Shown piece after piece: positions 16,053 to 28,407 of a DNA stretch of 64,000 nucleotides. The DNA lies in NCBI RefSeq assembly GCF_003287405.1, contig NZ_PRLD01000003.1, positions 124,001 through 188,000 on the forward strand, given 5' to 3'. The position numbers were made by a program, and so were the translations under genes. The notes beneath the pieces were generated by a model. It worked only from the letters and a program-made list of their open reading frames with translations. It had not been told where the DNA came from and searched no databases. This DNA is from Faecalibacterium prausnitzii (lineage in GTDB: Bacteria; Bacillota; Clostridia; Oscillospirales; Ruminococcaceae). Numbering within the stretch: position 1 is the stretch's first letter; each line of letters starts with the position of its first letter.

Positions 16053-16937
16053 ATGGAACGGCGAGAGCGGAGAAATGCAGTGACGGTGCTGGCCCCGGCC
16101 AAGCTCAATCTGGCACTGGACGTGGTAGGGCTGCTGCCAAACGGCTACCATGCGCTGGATATGACTATGCAGACCATCACTCTATACGAGCGTGTGGTGC
16201 TGCGCCGCAGCGCCGGGCTCAGCCTGCAGCTGCCGGGCAGCCCTGTGCAGCCCAACGATAAAAACACCGCCATCAAGGCAGCGCTGGCGTTTTTTCACTA
16301 CACCGGGCTGCTGGCGGGGGTGGATATCATCATCCACAAAAACACCCCGGTGCGGGCTGGTATGGCCGGCGGCAGCGCGGACGCCGCCGCCGTGCTGGTG
16401 GGACTGAACGCCTTGTACGGCGCAAAGCTTTCCATGAGCGAGCTGTGTGCGCTGGGCGCGGGCATTGGTGCGGACGTGCCCTTTGCCCTGATGGGCGGCA
16501 CCTGCCGGGTGCAGGGTGTGGGCGATGTGATCAAGGCGCTGCCGCCCGTGCCGGACTGCTGGTTCACGGTGGTGATGCCGGACTACGGCGTGTCCACCCC
16601 GGAGGCCTTTGCCGCCTACGATACCGTGGGCAGCAGCACCCACCCGGACTGTGAAGCGCAGGAAGCAGCCATCCGCGCCGGAGATCTGGACGCCGTATGT
16701 GCTGCCGCCGGCAATGCGCTGGAAGAGTGCAGCGGCGCAAAGGATAACGAAGCAATCAAGGCTCTGCTCCGGGCGCACGGCGCTGTCACCGCGCTGATGA
16801 CCGGCAGCGGCGCGGCAGTGTTCGGCGTGTTCCGGGACGAAGCTGCCGCCAGAGCCGCCGCAGCGGCGGCAAAGCGGCAGTGGCCGCAGGTGTATGTGGC
16901 GCAGCCCGACCGCGGCGGTGCCCGGGTGATCCGCTAA
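16053..16937 (+). CDS. ispE: 4-diphosphocytidyl-2-C-methyl-D-erythritol kinase
   Basis: 294 residues. GHMP kinase of the MEP isoprenoid pathway, phosphorylating CDP-ME in the cytoplasm. Motifs: APAKLNLALDVVG and GYHALDMTMQTI at the N-terminus, the ATP-binding glycine/serine loop RAGMAGGSADAAAVLVGL, IGADVPFALMGG, and the C-terminal TGSGAAVFGVF. GAGGAGG precedes the ATG. It is 12 bp after the aminotransferase, probably in the same transcript. Confidence 0.96.
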   Translation: MERRERRNAVTVLAPAKLNLALDVVGLLPNGYHALDMTMQTITLYERVVLRRSAGLSLQLPGSPVQPNDKNTAIKAALAFFHYTGLLAGVDIIIHKNTPVRAGMAGGSADAAAVLVGLNALYGAKLSMSELCALGAGIGADVPFALMGGTCRVQGVGDVIKALPPVPDCWFTVVMPDYGVSTPEAFAAYDTVGSSTHPDCEAQEAAIRAGDLDAVCAAAGNALEECSGAKDNEAIKALLRAHGAVTALMTGSGAAVFGVFRDEAAARAAAAAAKRQWPQVYVAQPDRGGARVIR

Positions 16938-16946
16938 AAAGCATAA

Positions 16947-16994
16947 ACCTCCTTCCCGCAGGGCATACTGACCCCAAAGGAAGGAGGTCTTTTT
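16947..16994 (+). promoter_or_regulatory. Terminator whose stem contains the next gene's ribosome-binding site
   Basis: ACCTCCTTCC (16947-16956) pairs perfectly with GGAAGGAGGT (16979-16988), followed by CTTTTTAG. The right arm is also the Shine-Dalgarno (AAGGAGG) of the GTG start at 16996. The hairpin can therefore both terminate ispE transcripts and hide the ribosome-binding site of the next gene in any readthrough RNA. Confidence 0.75.
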
Positions 16995-16995
16995 A

Positions 16996-17199
16996 GTGCA
17001 GACCTTTTACAAAATCTGCCTGCTGCTGCTCATCGTGGGCGGTGTGAACTGGGGGCTTGTGGGCTTGTTCCAGTTCGACCTTGTGGGCTGGCTGCTGGGC
17101 GGCAGCACCTCGGTGTGGTCCCGCATCGTGTTTGCGCTGGTGGGCTTGGCTGCTCTTGGCTGCATTCCGAATCTGTTCAGCGAGGAACCGGAAGAATAA
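16996..17199 (+). CDS. DUF378 small membrane protein
   Basis: 67 residues with two predicted transmembrane helices (ICLLLLIVGGVNWGLVGLF and IVFALVGLAALGCIP) separated by a short loop. This is the DUF378 pattern, with its typical GGVNWGLVG motif. Function is unknown. The start is a GTG with AAGGAGG 8 nt upstream, inside a terminator-like stem. Confidence 0.85.
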   Translation: MQTFYKICLLLLIVGGVNWGLVGLFQFDLVGWLLGGSTSVWSRIVFALVGLAALGCIPNLFSEEPEE

Positions 17200-17203
17200 C
17201 AAA

Positions 17204-17238
17204 AACGGCTGCTGCACTTTTGCGTGCGGCAGCCGTTT
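17204..17238 (+). terminator. Hairpin after the DUF378 gene
   Basis: AACGGCTG-ct-GCA pairs with TGC-gg-CAGCCGTT, followed by only three T. It is a weak intrinsic terminator. Confidence 0.6.
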
Positions 17239-17260
17239 GCGCATTGCAGCGCTTCCGGTA

Positions 17261-17300
17261 AAAAAGCAGGTCTGGAAAATCCTTGGATTTTCCAGACCTG
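17261..17300 (-). terminator. Terminator of the redoxin gene (repeat B-like palindrome)
   Basis: CAGGTCTGGAAAATCC (17267-17282) and GGATTTTCCAGACCTG (17285-17300) are perfect complements. On the minus strand a run of five T follows (17265-17261). The TGGAAAAT core is shared with the palindromes of repeat family B at 51562 and 56481. Confidence 0.8.
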
Positions 17301-17326
17301 AAAATAAAAAACGTTTTCTGCGTGGA

Positions 17327-17971
17327 TTACTTGTCGTTATCCACATCATCCCAGCCGATAAGGTCGGGCAGGGTCAGCGTTTCGTCCGAGCAGTGATGGC
17401 TTGTGCGGCGCTGGTCGGCGGCCTTGGTGTGCACCACCTCGCGAGCGAGCTCCCGGATGGCAACGCAGTCCTCCGGCAGGTCGGTCTGGCTGCGGCCGGA
17501 GTGGGTGAATAAAATTTTTCCCTCGTGCCCTACGATCAGGGTCATGGGCAGGATCTGCGGGGCATTGCGGTCGTAATGATAGCCAGCATCCCGGGCACTT
17601 TTGTAGATGCGCTGGGCAGAAAAGCTCCAGCTCAAAAGCCCGCGCGCCTGCTCCACCCCCAGATAGCTGTACAGCACACCCGGCGCATCGCAGATGATGG
17701 GAAAGGGAAACTCCTTCCCCTGTGTAGCCTCGGCCACCGCGCGGGGCGCTGAGCGCACCACACACGCCAGCCGCACACCCCGCAGCCGCGGCAGGGTCTT
17801 TAAGTAGCGGGTCAGGTATTCCCGGGTGACCGGGTGGTCGAACCCGGGCAGAAAGATCATGCACAGGGGCTCGGTGCCCGCACACAGGGCGTAAAAATCG
17901 TTGCCCGGGGTGGTGGGGGTGTCAAAGGTGAACCGGGGAATGGAAGTACCAACCAGATGCTCAGAACTCAT
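17327..17971 (-). CDS. Peroxiredoxin/thioredoxin-fold protein lacking the peroxidatic Cys
   Basis: 214 residues from the ATG at 17971 (another ATG at 17986 abuts GAAAGG and is less likely). The order of elements is AhpC/TSA-like: IPRFTFDTP opening, MIFLPGFDHPVTREYL where peroxiredoxins have F-x-P-x4-T-x2-C, FPFPIICDAPGVLYSYLGVEQ, then PMTLIVGHEGKILF. The position of the peroxidatic Cys is Val, so it is not expected to be a normal peroxidase. Cysteines elsewhere do not form CxxC. It lies just after a structured RNA with a strong terminator, so expression may depend on readthrough. Confidence 0.6.
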   Translation of the reverse strand: MSSEHLVGTSIPRFTFDTPTTPGNDFYALCAGTEPLCMIFLPGFDHPVTREYLTRYLKTLPRLRGVRLACVVRSAPRAVAEATQGKEFPFPIICDAPGVLYSYLGVEQARGLLSWSFSAQRIYKSARDAGYHYDRNAPQILPMTLIVGHEGKILFTHSGRSQTDLPEDCVAIRELAREVVHTKAADQRRTSHHCSDETLTLPDLIGWDDVDNDK

Positions 17972-18002
17972 GCCGCAATTGCACATCCTTTCAAGTGGTG
18001 AT

Positions 18003-18052
18003 AAAAAAATCCACAGCCGTGCCCTGTGTTTGCAGGGGCACAAGCGGTGGAT
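18003..18052 (-). terminator. Strong terminator after the structured RNA, before the redoxin gene
   Basis: On the minus strand ATCCAC-cgctt-GTGCCC…GGGCAC-ggct-GTGGAT is followed by seven T (18009-18003). Its 5' arm (CAATCCACCG) is also complementary to CGGTGGATTG further upstream in the RNA (18191-18200 region), so an alternative antiterminator fold is possible. Confidence 0.85.
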
Positions 18053-18064
18053 TGGATTACTATA

Positions 18065-18270
18065 AAGATCCCGCCCGGTCGTCTGCGGTCAATCAAACCT
18101 ACCCTTACGGACAGGTGGGTGCCCTGTCTCCGGAATCACGCTTCCTCATCGAGCCTCCATGGTCGACCCATGGCGGGGAGGTCTGCAATCCACCGGAGAA
18201 CTCCGGGCTCCCGTTGAATGATTAGTAGGATCATACAAACCGCAACAAATCGAGCCGGGCAGGAAGTCTT
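18065..18270 (-). ncRNA. ssrS: Structured RNA, candidate 6S RNA
   Basis: A ~205-nt non-coding segment on the minus strand between DUF1292 and the redoxin gene. Hand folding gives a closing stem TCCTGCCCGG (near 18264-18255) with CCGGGCGGGA (18078-18069). Next come GCGGT with ACCGC and CCTAC with GTAGG, then an open central region, then local hairpins (GCCATGG/CCATGGaGGC, GGACAGG/CCTGTCC). A rod with a central bubble plus the GGCACCCACCT and GGGAGCC segments resembles 6S RNA, which traps RNA polymerase by mimicking an open promoter. It could instead be an unclassified riboswitch-type leader of the redoxin gene. Family assignment is tentative; the presence of a structured RNA is better supported. 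Confidence 0.45.
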
Positions 18271-18294
18271 GCACGGGTCAATCCGTCAAAGGAC

Positions 18295-18609
18295 TTACTC
18301 GATATCGTAGTCCTCGCTCAGACGCTGCTCGAACAGCTTGCTGACTTCCATCAGCACCTCGTCATCCTCTACAACGTCCAGATATTCGCCTTCATCGTCC
18401 TCCCCGACACTCAGGATCACCAGCTGGGCGTCCTCGTTCAGGTCTTCTTCGTTTTCGGCGTATTCCACAACAGCCAGATAATGCACACCCTTGTGGTCCA
18501 GCGCGTCGATCACCTCAAAGGTGACCTCGTTGCCGTCCTCGTCCTCAAGGGTCATCAGGTCGGGCTGATATTCTTCCTCAGTATTAGGGTTCTTGATCTC
18601 GTCAGACAT
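18295..18609 (-). CDS. DUF1292 family protein
   Basis: 104 residues, very acidic. DUF1292 (YrzB-like) small proteins in Firmicutes usually have the pattern seen here: a disordered N-terminus, then PDLMTLEDEDGNEVTFEVIDAL, HYLAVVEYAEN and AQLVILSVGED. Function unknown. AGGAG is 7 nt before the ATG at 18609. Confidence 0.88.
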   Translation of the reverse strand: MSDEIKNPNTEEEYQPDLMTLEDEDGNEVTFEVIDALDHKGVHYLAVVEYAENEEDLNEDAQLVILSVGEDDEGEYLDVVEDDEVLMEVSKLFEQRLSEDYDIE

Positions 18610-18856
18610 AATACGCTCCTGTATTGCTTTATCACAAAAAGCAGTTGATGCTGCGGGCTGCACCCCGCTTGGTCTGCTTATAGTGTAGCGTGTTTTGTGC
18701 AGTTCGTCAAGATGCTTTTTCGCACAGAAATCATTGGATAAATTTTCACGCATTTTCCTCTCGCACTGCCGCGCAGAATATGGTATACTACTGGTTGAAT
18801 CTTTTGCGCTGCACCGTGCAGCGTGCAGTACAGTATATGGAACAGGGAGCGGGAAT

Positions 18857-19579
18857 ATGTTGAAAAAATTCGGGGCAGTCTGTTTTGCGGCGGTGCTGCT
18901 GCTTACCGGCTGCACGCTGCGGCCGCAGGAAAACGGCAGCAAAGTCCAGAGCATCAGCCGCCCGGCGGTGGAATCCGCCGAGCTGCAGTTCACCCACCCG
19001 GCAGCAGGGGACACGGTTGCGGTGTTCGATACCTCGGCGGGTGTTTTCCGGGCGGTGCTCTTCCCGGAAAAGGCTCCGCAGGCCTGCGATAACTTTATCG
19101 GCCTTGTGCAGCAGGGCTACTACAACGGCCTTACCGTAAGCCGGGTGGAGAATCAGTTCGTGGTGGAAGCCGGGCAGGGCGCAGACGGCAAGGGCTCTAC
19201 CATCTGGAAGGGCAGCCGCTACCCGGTGGAGACATCGGACAGCCTGCACCACTACGCCGGGGCGCTGTGCATGGGCGTGGACGCCTCCGGCGAGTGCGCC
19301 AGCGTGTTCTACGTGGTGGAATCGCTGCCGGGAGAGCAGTCGATAACGCAGGAACTGGTGGATCAGATGAATGCTGCCGGTTACCGCGCCGAGGTGGTAT
19401 CCGCTTACCAGACGGCGGGCGGTGCGCCTTATCTGGACTACACCGATACCGTGTTCGGGCAGGTGTACGAGGGCATGGACATCGTGGACACCATCGCCCA
19501 GACCGCCGTGGACGAAAACCAGAAGCCCACCGCCGATATCACCATCAACAGCGTGAGCATCGAGACCTATCAGGGATAA
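18857..19579 (+). CDS. Lipoprotein peptidyl-prolyl cis-trans isomerase, cyclophilin type
   Basis: 240 residues. The N-terminus MLKKFGAVCFAAVLLLTGC is a lipoprotein signal with lipobox LTGC, so the mature protein should be anchored on the outer face of the membrane. The cyclophilin domain follows: VAVFDTSAGVFRAVLFPEKAPQACDNFIGLVQQGYYNG, VENQFVVEAG, CMGVDASGECASVFYV and a final VFGQVYEGMDIVDTI. It probably helps fold exported proteins. Several canonical active-site residues are altered (for example the usual FMIQGGD reads FVVEAGQ), so catalytic strength is uncertain. A TATACT box at 18784-18789 with upstream TGG may be its promoter. Confidence 0.85.
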   Translation: MLKKFGAVCFAAVLLLTGCTLRPQENGSKVQSISRPAVESAELQFTHPAAGDTVAVFDTSAGVFRAVLFPEKAPQACDNFIGLVQQGYYNGLTVSRVENQFVVEAGQGADGKGSTIWKGSRYPVETSDSLHHYAGALCMGVDASGECASVFYVVESLPGEQSITQELVDQMNAAGYRAEVVSAYQTAGGAPYLDYTDTVFGQVYEGMDIVDTIAQTAVDENQKPTADITINSVSIETYQG

Positions 19580-19590
19580 ATAGTAAAGTC

Positions 19591-19630
19591 AAAAAATGAT
19601 GCCTGTGCGTGAGCACAGGCATCATTTTTA
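19591..19630. terminator. Bidirectional terminator, cyclophilin gene / ruvX
   Basis: AAAAAATGATGCCTGTGC-gtga-GCACAGGCATCATTTTTA: a perfect stem with an A run on one side and a T run on the other. It overlaps the last codon of ruvX on the minus strand. Confidence 0.92.
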
Positions 19631-20059
19631 TATCTCCCCGGGGTGCTCCTTGCGCCATGCAAGGTAGTCCTCTAAAATCACTGTGGCACTGACCGAATCC
19701 AGAATCTCCTTGCGGCGGCTGCCGTAGGTGCCGCTTTCGTCCAGAAGGTCGGCGGCGGCGCAGGTGGTCTGGCGCTCGTCCCACATCCGCACCGGCAGGC
19801 CGCTCCAAAGCTCTACGGTCTTTGCCAGCTTGCGGCTCTTGGCGGCGCGTTCGCCCTCGGTACCGTCCATATTCAGCGGCAGACCGATCAAAATCATCTC
19901 GGCTTCGATCTCCTTGGCCACCTCGCATACCCGGGCGGCTACCTTATTGCGGGCTTTTAAAGTGATCTGGGGCGTGATGGCGGTGGTAAGAAATTCGGTG
20001 CGGTCGCAGGTGGCAAGGCCGGTGCGGCTGTCCCCGTAGTCAACGGCTAAAATCTTCAT
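19628..20059 (-). CDS. ruvX: YqgF/RuvX Holliday junction resolvase-like nuclease
   Basis: 143 residues with the RNase H-like fold of the YqgF family, linked to pre-16S rRNA 5' processing and proposed as a Holliday junction resolvase. Conserved motifs are ILAVDYGDSRTGLA at the N-terminus with the catalytic Asp, ILIGLPLNMDGTEG in the middle, and VRMWDERQTTCAA followed by DSVSATVILEDYL. Start at 20059 gives the usual length and N-terminus. Confidence 0.93.
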   Translation of the reverse strand: MKILAVDYGDSRTGLATCDRTEFLTTAITPQITLKARNKVAARVCEVAKEIEAEMILIGLPLNMDGTEGERAAKSRKLAKTVELWSGLPVRMWDERQTTCAAADLLDESGTYGSRRKEILDSVSATVILEDYLAWRKEHPGEI

Positions 20060-20197
20060 ATAAAGTCCCTTTCCGGTGTGCAGGCTGTTTTTTTCAGTGT
20101 ACCACAGCTGGCAGGGGATTGCAAAGAAAAGCTGTGGTTTTATCACCGGTTTCGTGTTACAATAAAGGCAAAAATCAACGAGCGGGAGGAAACCGAA

Positions 20198-23100
20198 ATG
20201 CTGAAACTGGTTCTGGGCGCTTCCGGCAGCGGCAAGACCACCCTGCTGTATGCCCGCATCCGTGCCCGCGCCGAGGCGGGAAAGCGCAGCATCCTGCTGG
20301 TGCCGGAGCAGTTTACTTCCAGCACCGAAGCGCGCATCTACCGGGAGCTTGGAGATGCCCTTTCCGGCATGGTGGAAAGCTATTCCTTTACCAGTCTGGC
20401 CGAGCATATCCTTGCGGCTCTTGGCGGCGCGGCGGTGCAGACCCTGACCGATGCCGGGCGGGCGGTGCTGGTGCGCCGTGCGCTGGAGGAATTGCAGGAT
20501 AACGTGCACTACTACTACCGCCACCGGCGCAGCGCGGCCTTTTGCCAGATGGCTGCCGAGACCATCGACGAGCTGAAAAGTGCCGGGCTTTCCGGGCAGC
20601 AATTGCAGGAGCTTGCCCGGGACTGCGGCTCCGAGAGCGCAAAGCTGGGCGAACTGGCACTCATTTTTCAGGGCTACGAAAGCCTGCTGGCGGGCACCGG
20701 CATGGATCCCGCCGACCGTCTGGAGCTGGCTGCCGACCGTCTGGAAGCTGCGCTTGCCCGGGATGAACTGCCGGACTTTTTGCGCGAGCGCGAGGTGTTC
20801 ATTGACGAGTTCGACACCTTCAACGCGCCCAAAAAGCGGCTGATGGGTGCCATGCTGGCCGCGCTGCCCGCCGTGACGGTGGCGCTGTGTGAGGACGGCG
20901 CACCCATGCAGCCCGGGGACTTGGAACTGTTCTCCGGTGCAAAGCAGGTGGCGGCGCAGCTGCGCCAGCTGGCGCGCAAAAACGGCGCACAGGTGGCCGC
21001 GCCGGAACTGCTGCGGCGGGACCTGCGCCATAAGGATGCGCCGGGGCTTGCCGCCTTGACCGAGCTGCTGGAGACCGGCAGCTGCACCCCGCCGGAAAGC
21101 GCCCCGGAGCTGCGGCTGTTTGCCGCCGCCAGCCGGGAGGAGGAAGCCCGCTGCGCTGCTGCCGCCATCCGCCGCCTGATGCGGCAGGGCGTGCGCTGCG
21201 GAAAGATCGCGGTGGTCTGCCGCGATATCAGTCTGTACCGGGCTGCGGTGCGGTACGAGTTCCGCATGGCAGAGATCCCTCTGTACTGCGACGAGCCCAC
21301 CACCCCGGAGTTCAGCGCCCCCGCCACGGCGGTGCGGGCGCTGCTGGCACTGCTGCGGGGCGCGGACATGACCGAGCAGCTGACCGTACTGGCAAAGACC
21401 GGCCTGTGCGACCTGACTGAGCCGGAAGTCTGTGCACTGGAAAACTACGCCTACACGTGGTCGCCCAATGCTGCGGCGTGGCGGGCAGAATTTACCAAAA
21501 GCCCCCGGGGCTTCGGCGATGCCGAACTGACTGAGGAGGACACCCAGAACCTGACCCGTGCCGAGAACGCCCGCAAAAAGCTGGTGACGGCGGTGGATAC
21601 CCTGCGCGGCAAGGTGCGCAGCGCCAACGCCGAGCAGATCAGCCGGGCGCTGTATTTCTGCCTGAAGGAGCTGGGCGCAGAGGGACAGCAGGCTGCGCAG
21701 GTGGAGGATATCCGCACTGCCCGGGGCATCCCGGCGGCAGAGGAAGCCGCCCGCGAGTGGAACGTGGTGATGCAGCTGCTGGACGAGATGGCGCGGCTGC
21801 TGGGCAGTCAGGGCATCACCGTGCCGGAGTACGAGGATCTTTTCAGCCTGCTGCTGCGCTCCTCTGACCTTGGGCACATCCCGCAGACCTTGGACGCGGT
21901 GGTGCTGGCAAGTGCCGGCAAAATGCGTCTGGATGCACCGGATTATGTATTTGTGCTGGGGCTGGCAGAGGGCGAATTTCCCTGTACTCCCGCAGAGAGC
22001 GGCCTGCTGACCCATGCCGACCGCGATCTGCTGATGGCAAAACAGATCGACCTGCCGGACTGCTTTGAGAACCGGGTGGTGCGTGAGCAGGTCTGTTTTT
22101 ACAAAGCCCTCACCGCCCCGGCAAAGGGGCTGTGGATGAGCTGGCCGAAAGGACAGGGGCAGACCCTGTGCGCCGCGCTGGAGCCCATCGTGGAGGCGTT
22201 GCAGCCCGCCGCACCGCAGCTGGAACTCATTGACCTTGCCGCCACTCCCGCAGACGGTCTGGACGTGCTGGGCGGCGGCTGGCCGATGACCGAACTGGAA
22301 CGCGCCAGCCTGACCAAGGCGCTGCGCAGCCCCGGCGAAGGGGTACAGGCACCCCGGGGGCTGGCACTGTTACAGCGCATGGAGCAGGACCCGCCCCGGC
22401 AGGTGCAGGATCTGCCCACGCTGGAAATGCTGCTGGGCAGGCGGCTGCACATCTCGCCCAGCCAGCTGGAAAAATACTATACCTGCCGCTACGGCTACTT
22501 TTTGCAGTATGTGCTGGGGCTCAAGCCCCGCCGCCGTGCGGAGCTTTCGGCTGACCAGAGCGGCACCCTGATGCACTGGGTGCTGCAGATGGCACTGGAT
22601 CCCCACCCCGGGGCGGACAATCCCTGCGCCGGGCTGCGCCCTTTTTTGGAACTGGACGACACCGCCATGGCGGACCTTGCCGCCGCGCTGGTGGATGAGT
22701 ATGCGCGGCGTTATCTGCCGGAGGATACTGCACGCTTTGCCTATCTGCTCTCCCGGCTGAAAAAGAGCATGACCAGCCTGTTGTGCTATCTGCGGGACGA
22801 GCAGAACCAGTCCCAATTCAAGCCCGTGGCCTGTGAGCTGAAAATAGGCCGAGGTGAGGATGCCGTGCCCGGGCAGGTGTACCGCCTGTCAGATGGGCGC
22901 ACGGTGCAGCTGGTGGGTACGGTGGACCGCGCGGACGAGTGGATCGAGGATGACGGCACCCGCTGGGTGCGGGTGGTGGACTACAAGACCGGCAGCAAAA
23001 AGCTGGACTTGAAGGAGGTCTACTGCGGGCTGGACTGCCAGATGCTGCTGTATTTGTTCAGCCTGACCCGGGATGCGGGCGGGCGCTTTACCGGCGCACA

Positions 23101-23556
23101 GCCGGCGGGCGTTTTGTATCTGCTGGCCGACCCCGCCCCCCAGACCCTGCCCCGCGGGCAGGCCGCCCGGGCAGTGGAGTACCAGCTGGACGGCCTTGTG
23201 CGGGACGAGCAGAAGATCTTTGACGCCATGGACGCGGACGAAACAGGCAAGTACCTGCCCTTTGGCTACCGCAACGGCGCACCCAGCCCCTACCAGAAGG
23301 AGAAACGAGCCGACAGTGCCAAGCTCAGCCGTATCCAGCTGCATCTGGACGACCTTGTCACCCAGATGGGCGAGCAGCTTTACGGCGGGCAGATCGACGC
23401 CGAGCCGCTGGTGGTGAGCAGCAGCAAAAGCCCCTGTACTTGGTGCGATTACAGCTTTATCTGCTGCCACGAGACCGGGGTGCACGAGCGTGCGCTGGAA
23501 GCCCCTGCAAAGCCCTTTGAACCCGAGGAAGAACCCGAAGAAAAGGAGGAACAGCT

Positions 23557-23560
<4 letters not shown>
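20198..23560 (+). CDS. addB: ATP-dependent helicase/nuclease subunit AddB
   Basis: 1,120-residue subunit of the AddAB double-strand-break processing complex, the Firmicute counterpart of RecBCD. The Walker A-like GASGSGKTTLL at residues 7-17 opens the helicase-like domain. VLGLAEGEFPC is a conserved middle motif. The C-terminal nuclease domain has VVDYKTGSKKLDL with the catalytic Asp/Lys, flanked by an iron-sulfur cluster made from YTCRYGYF and CTWCDYSFIC. Start at 20198 with GGGAGGA 7 nt upstream. A TACAAT box at 20158-20163 may be the promoter. addA overlaps its stop. Confidence 0.95.
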
Positions 23561-27243
<3,683 letters not shown>

Positions 27244-27365
27244 GGGGAATACCACTTCAGTCTGCTCGTTTCACGCGCAGGCGATGACGGAAGGGGTAAA
27301 ATGGCAGCTTGTGCGTCCCGTTGGCCGAAAAGTCATAATTTTTCCGGGCAGCGCATAAAAAGTGC

Positions 27366-27394
27366 TTGACAGGGCAGGTGAAGCGTGGTAAAAT
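27366..27394 (+). promoter_or_regulatory. Promoter of infC-rpmI-rplT
   Basis: TTGACA (27366-27371), 17 nt, then TAAAAT (27389-27394): a near-consensus housekeeping promoter about 120 bp after addA. Confidence 0.8.
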
Positions 27395-27399
27395 AGCCG

Positions 27400-27596
27400 A
27401 GTAAAGAAAGCAGCTACGGCCTGTGCCGCGCTCGCCTTGCGGGAAAACGTCCCCGGGCTATACCCGAAACAGCAGCTTATTCCTTTGAGAATGCTGCGGC
27501 TTTGTGTGAAATTTCGCGCGGCTGTCCAGAATATGGGCGGCCGCGTTTTCTATGCCAAATATTGCAACACTATGGATTTTGTTTGGAGGTGCATTC
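27400..27596 (+). promoter_or_regulatory. Long 5' leader of the infC operon
   Basis: About 195 nt lie between the predicted transcript start and infC. The leader holds GC-rich self-complementary parts (GCCGCGCTCGCCTTGCGG; CCCGGGCTATACCCG). Translation factor IF3 operons in Firmicutes usually have long leaders bound by L20 for feedback control. Whether this one contains an L20 site could not be established by eye. Confidence 0.5.
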
Positions 27597-28130
27597 ATTA
27601 TCGCTACCGCTGGAAAGTCGAAGGAACTGGAGATCAACGGCCAGATCCGTGATCGTGAGGTTCGCCTGATCGGTGCTGACGGCGAGCAGAAGGGCGTTGT
27701 GTCCATTCAGGTGGCCATGCGCGCTGCAGAAGAAGCCGGGCTCGATCTGGTAAAGATCGCACCGCAGGCTGTGCCGCCTGTGTGCAAGGTGCTGGACTAC
27801 GGCAAATACCGTTTTGAACAGCAGAAGAAGGAGAAGGAAGCCAAGAAGAACCAGAAGGTTGTCGAGGTCAAGGAGACCCGCCTTTCGCTCAATATTGACA
27901 CCAACGACTTCAACACCAAGCTCAACCAGACTGCCAAGTTTCTGGCAGCCGGACACAAGGTAAAGGTTTCGATCCGTTTCCGCGGCCGCGAAATGGCGCA
28001 CAGTGCTTTGGGCGCAGACGTGCTGAAGCGGTTTGCCGAGGCGCTGCCTCAGGCATCCACCGATAAGCCGCCCGTGCTCGAGGGCCGCACGATGTCCATT
28101 CTGCTGATCCCGAAACCCAATAAGGACTAA
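27597..28130 (+). CDS. infC: Translation initiation factor IF-3
   Basis: About 177 residues. It binds the 30S subunit and checks start-codon pairing. The N-domain (ELEINGQIRDREVRLIGADGEQ, KVLDYGKYRFEQQKK) and C-domain (VKVSIRFRGREMAH) are complete. The start is assigned to ATT at 27597 (or ATC at 27600) because GGAGGT at 27585-27590 is 6-9 nt upstream and the known family N-terminus begins there. IF3 genes characteristically use rare start codons for autoregulation. ATG at 27552 would add 15 non-conserved residues and has no ribosome-binding site. Confidence 0.92.
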   Translation: MIATAGKSKELEINGQIRDREVRLIGADGEQKGVVSIQVAMRAAEEAGLDLVKIAPQAVPPVCKVLDYGKYRFEQQKKEKEAKKNQKVVEVKETRLSLNIDTNDFNTKLNQTAKFLAAGHKVKVSIRFRGREMAHSALGADVLKRFAEALPQASTDKPPVLEGRTMSILLIPKPNKD

Positions 28131-28148
28131 TTTTAGGAGGAAACTAAA

Positions 28149-28352
28149 ATGGCTAAGATGAAACTGAAGACGCACTCCGGCGCTAAGAAGCGCTTTAAGC
28201 TGACCAAGAACGGCAAGATCAAGCGCGGTCATGCATTCCGCAGCCACATCCTGACCAAGAAGACCACCAAGCTGACCCGTGGCTACCGTCAGCCCAGCTA
28301 CGTTGATAAGACCAACGCTGCTACCATCAAGAGCATGCTGCCCTACGCCTAA
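28149..28352 (+). CDS. rpmI: 50S ribosomal protein L35
   Basis: 67 residues, highly basic, starting [17 protein letters not shown], the L35 signature. AGGAGG precedes the ATG. It lies between infC and rplT in the universal order. Confidence 0.97.
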   Translation: MAKMKLKTHSGAKKRFKLTKNGKIKRGHAFRSHILTKKTTKLTRGYRQPSYVDKTNAATIKSMLPYA

Positions 28353-28407
28353 GAGCGAGCCGCAGGTACACAAAACTTTCTACGAGATACTAAAGGAGAT
28401 ATAAAAA

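Noticed and set aside
18003-18270. RNase P RNA, tmRNA, cobalamin riboswitch or T-box for the structured RNA
   Set aside because: Required conserved blocks of each (for example the ACAGAA of RNase P, the tRNA-like end of tmRNA, the AGGGAA and GCCACTG of cobalamin, the TGGNACCGCG of T-box) are missing; only 6S-like features remain.
18001-18300. Short plus-strand frames over the structured RNA
   Set aside because: No ribosome-binding site or domain; the region is better explained as non-coding RNA on the minus strand.
27552-27596. ATG start for infC at 27552
   Set aside because: No Shine-Dalgarno, and the added residues are outside the IF3 family; the GGAGGT-spaced ATT/ATC is preferred.
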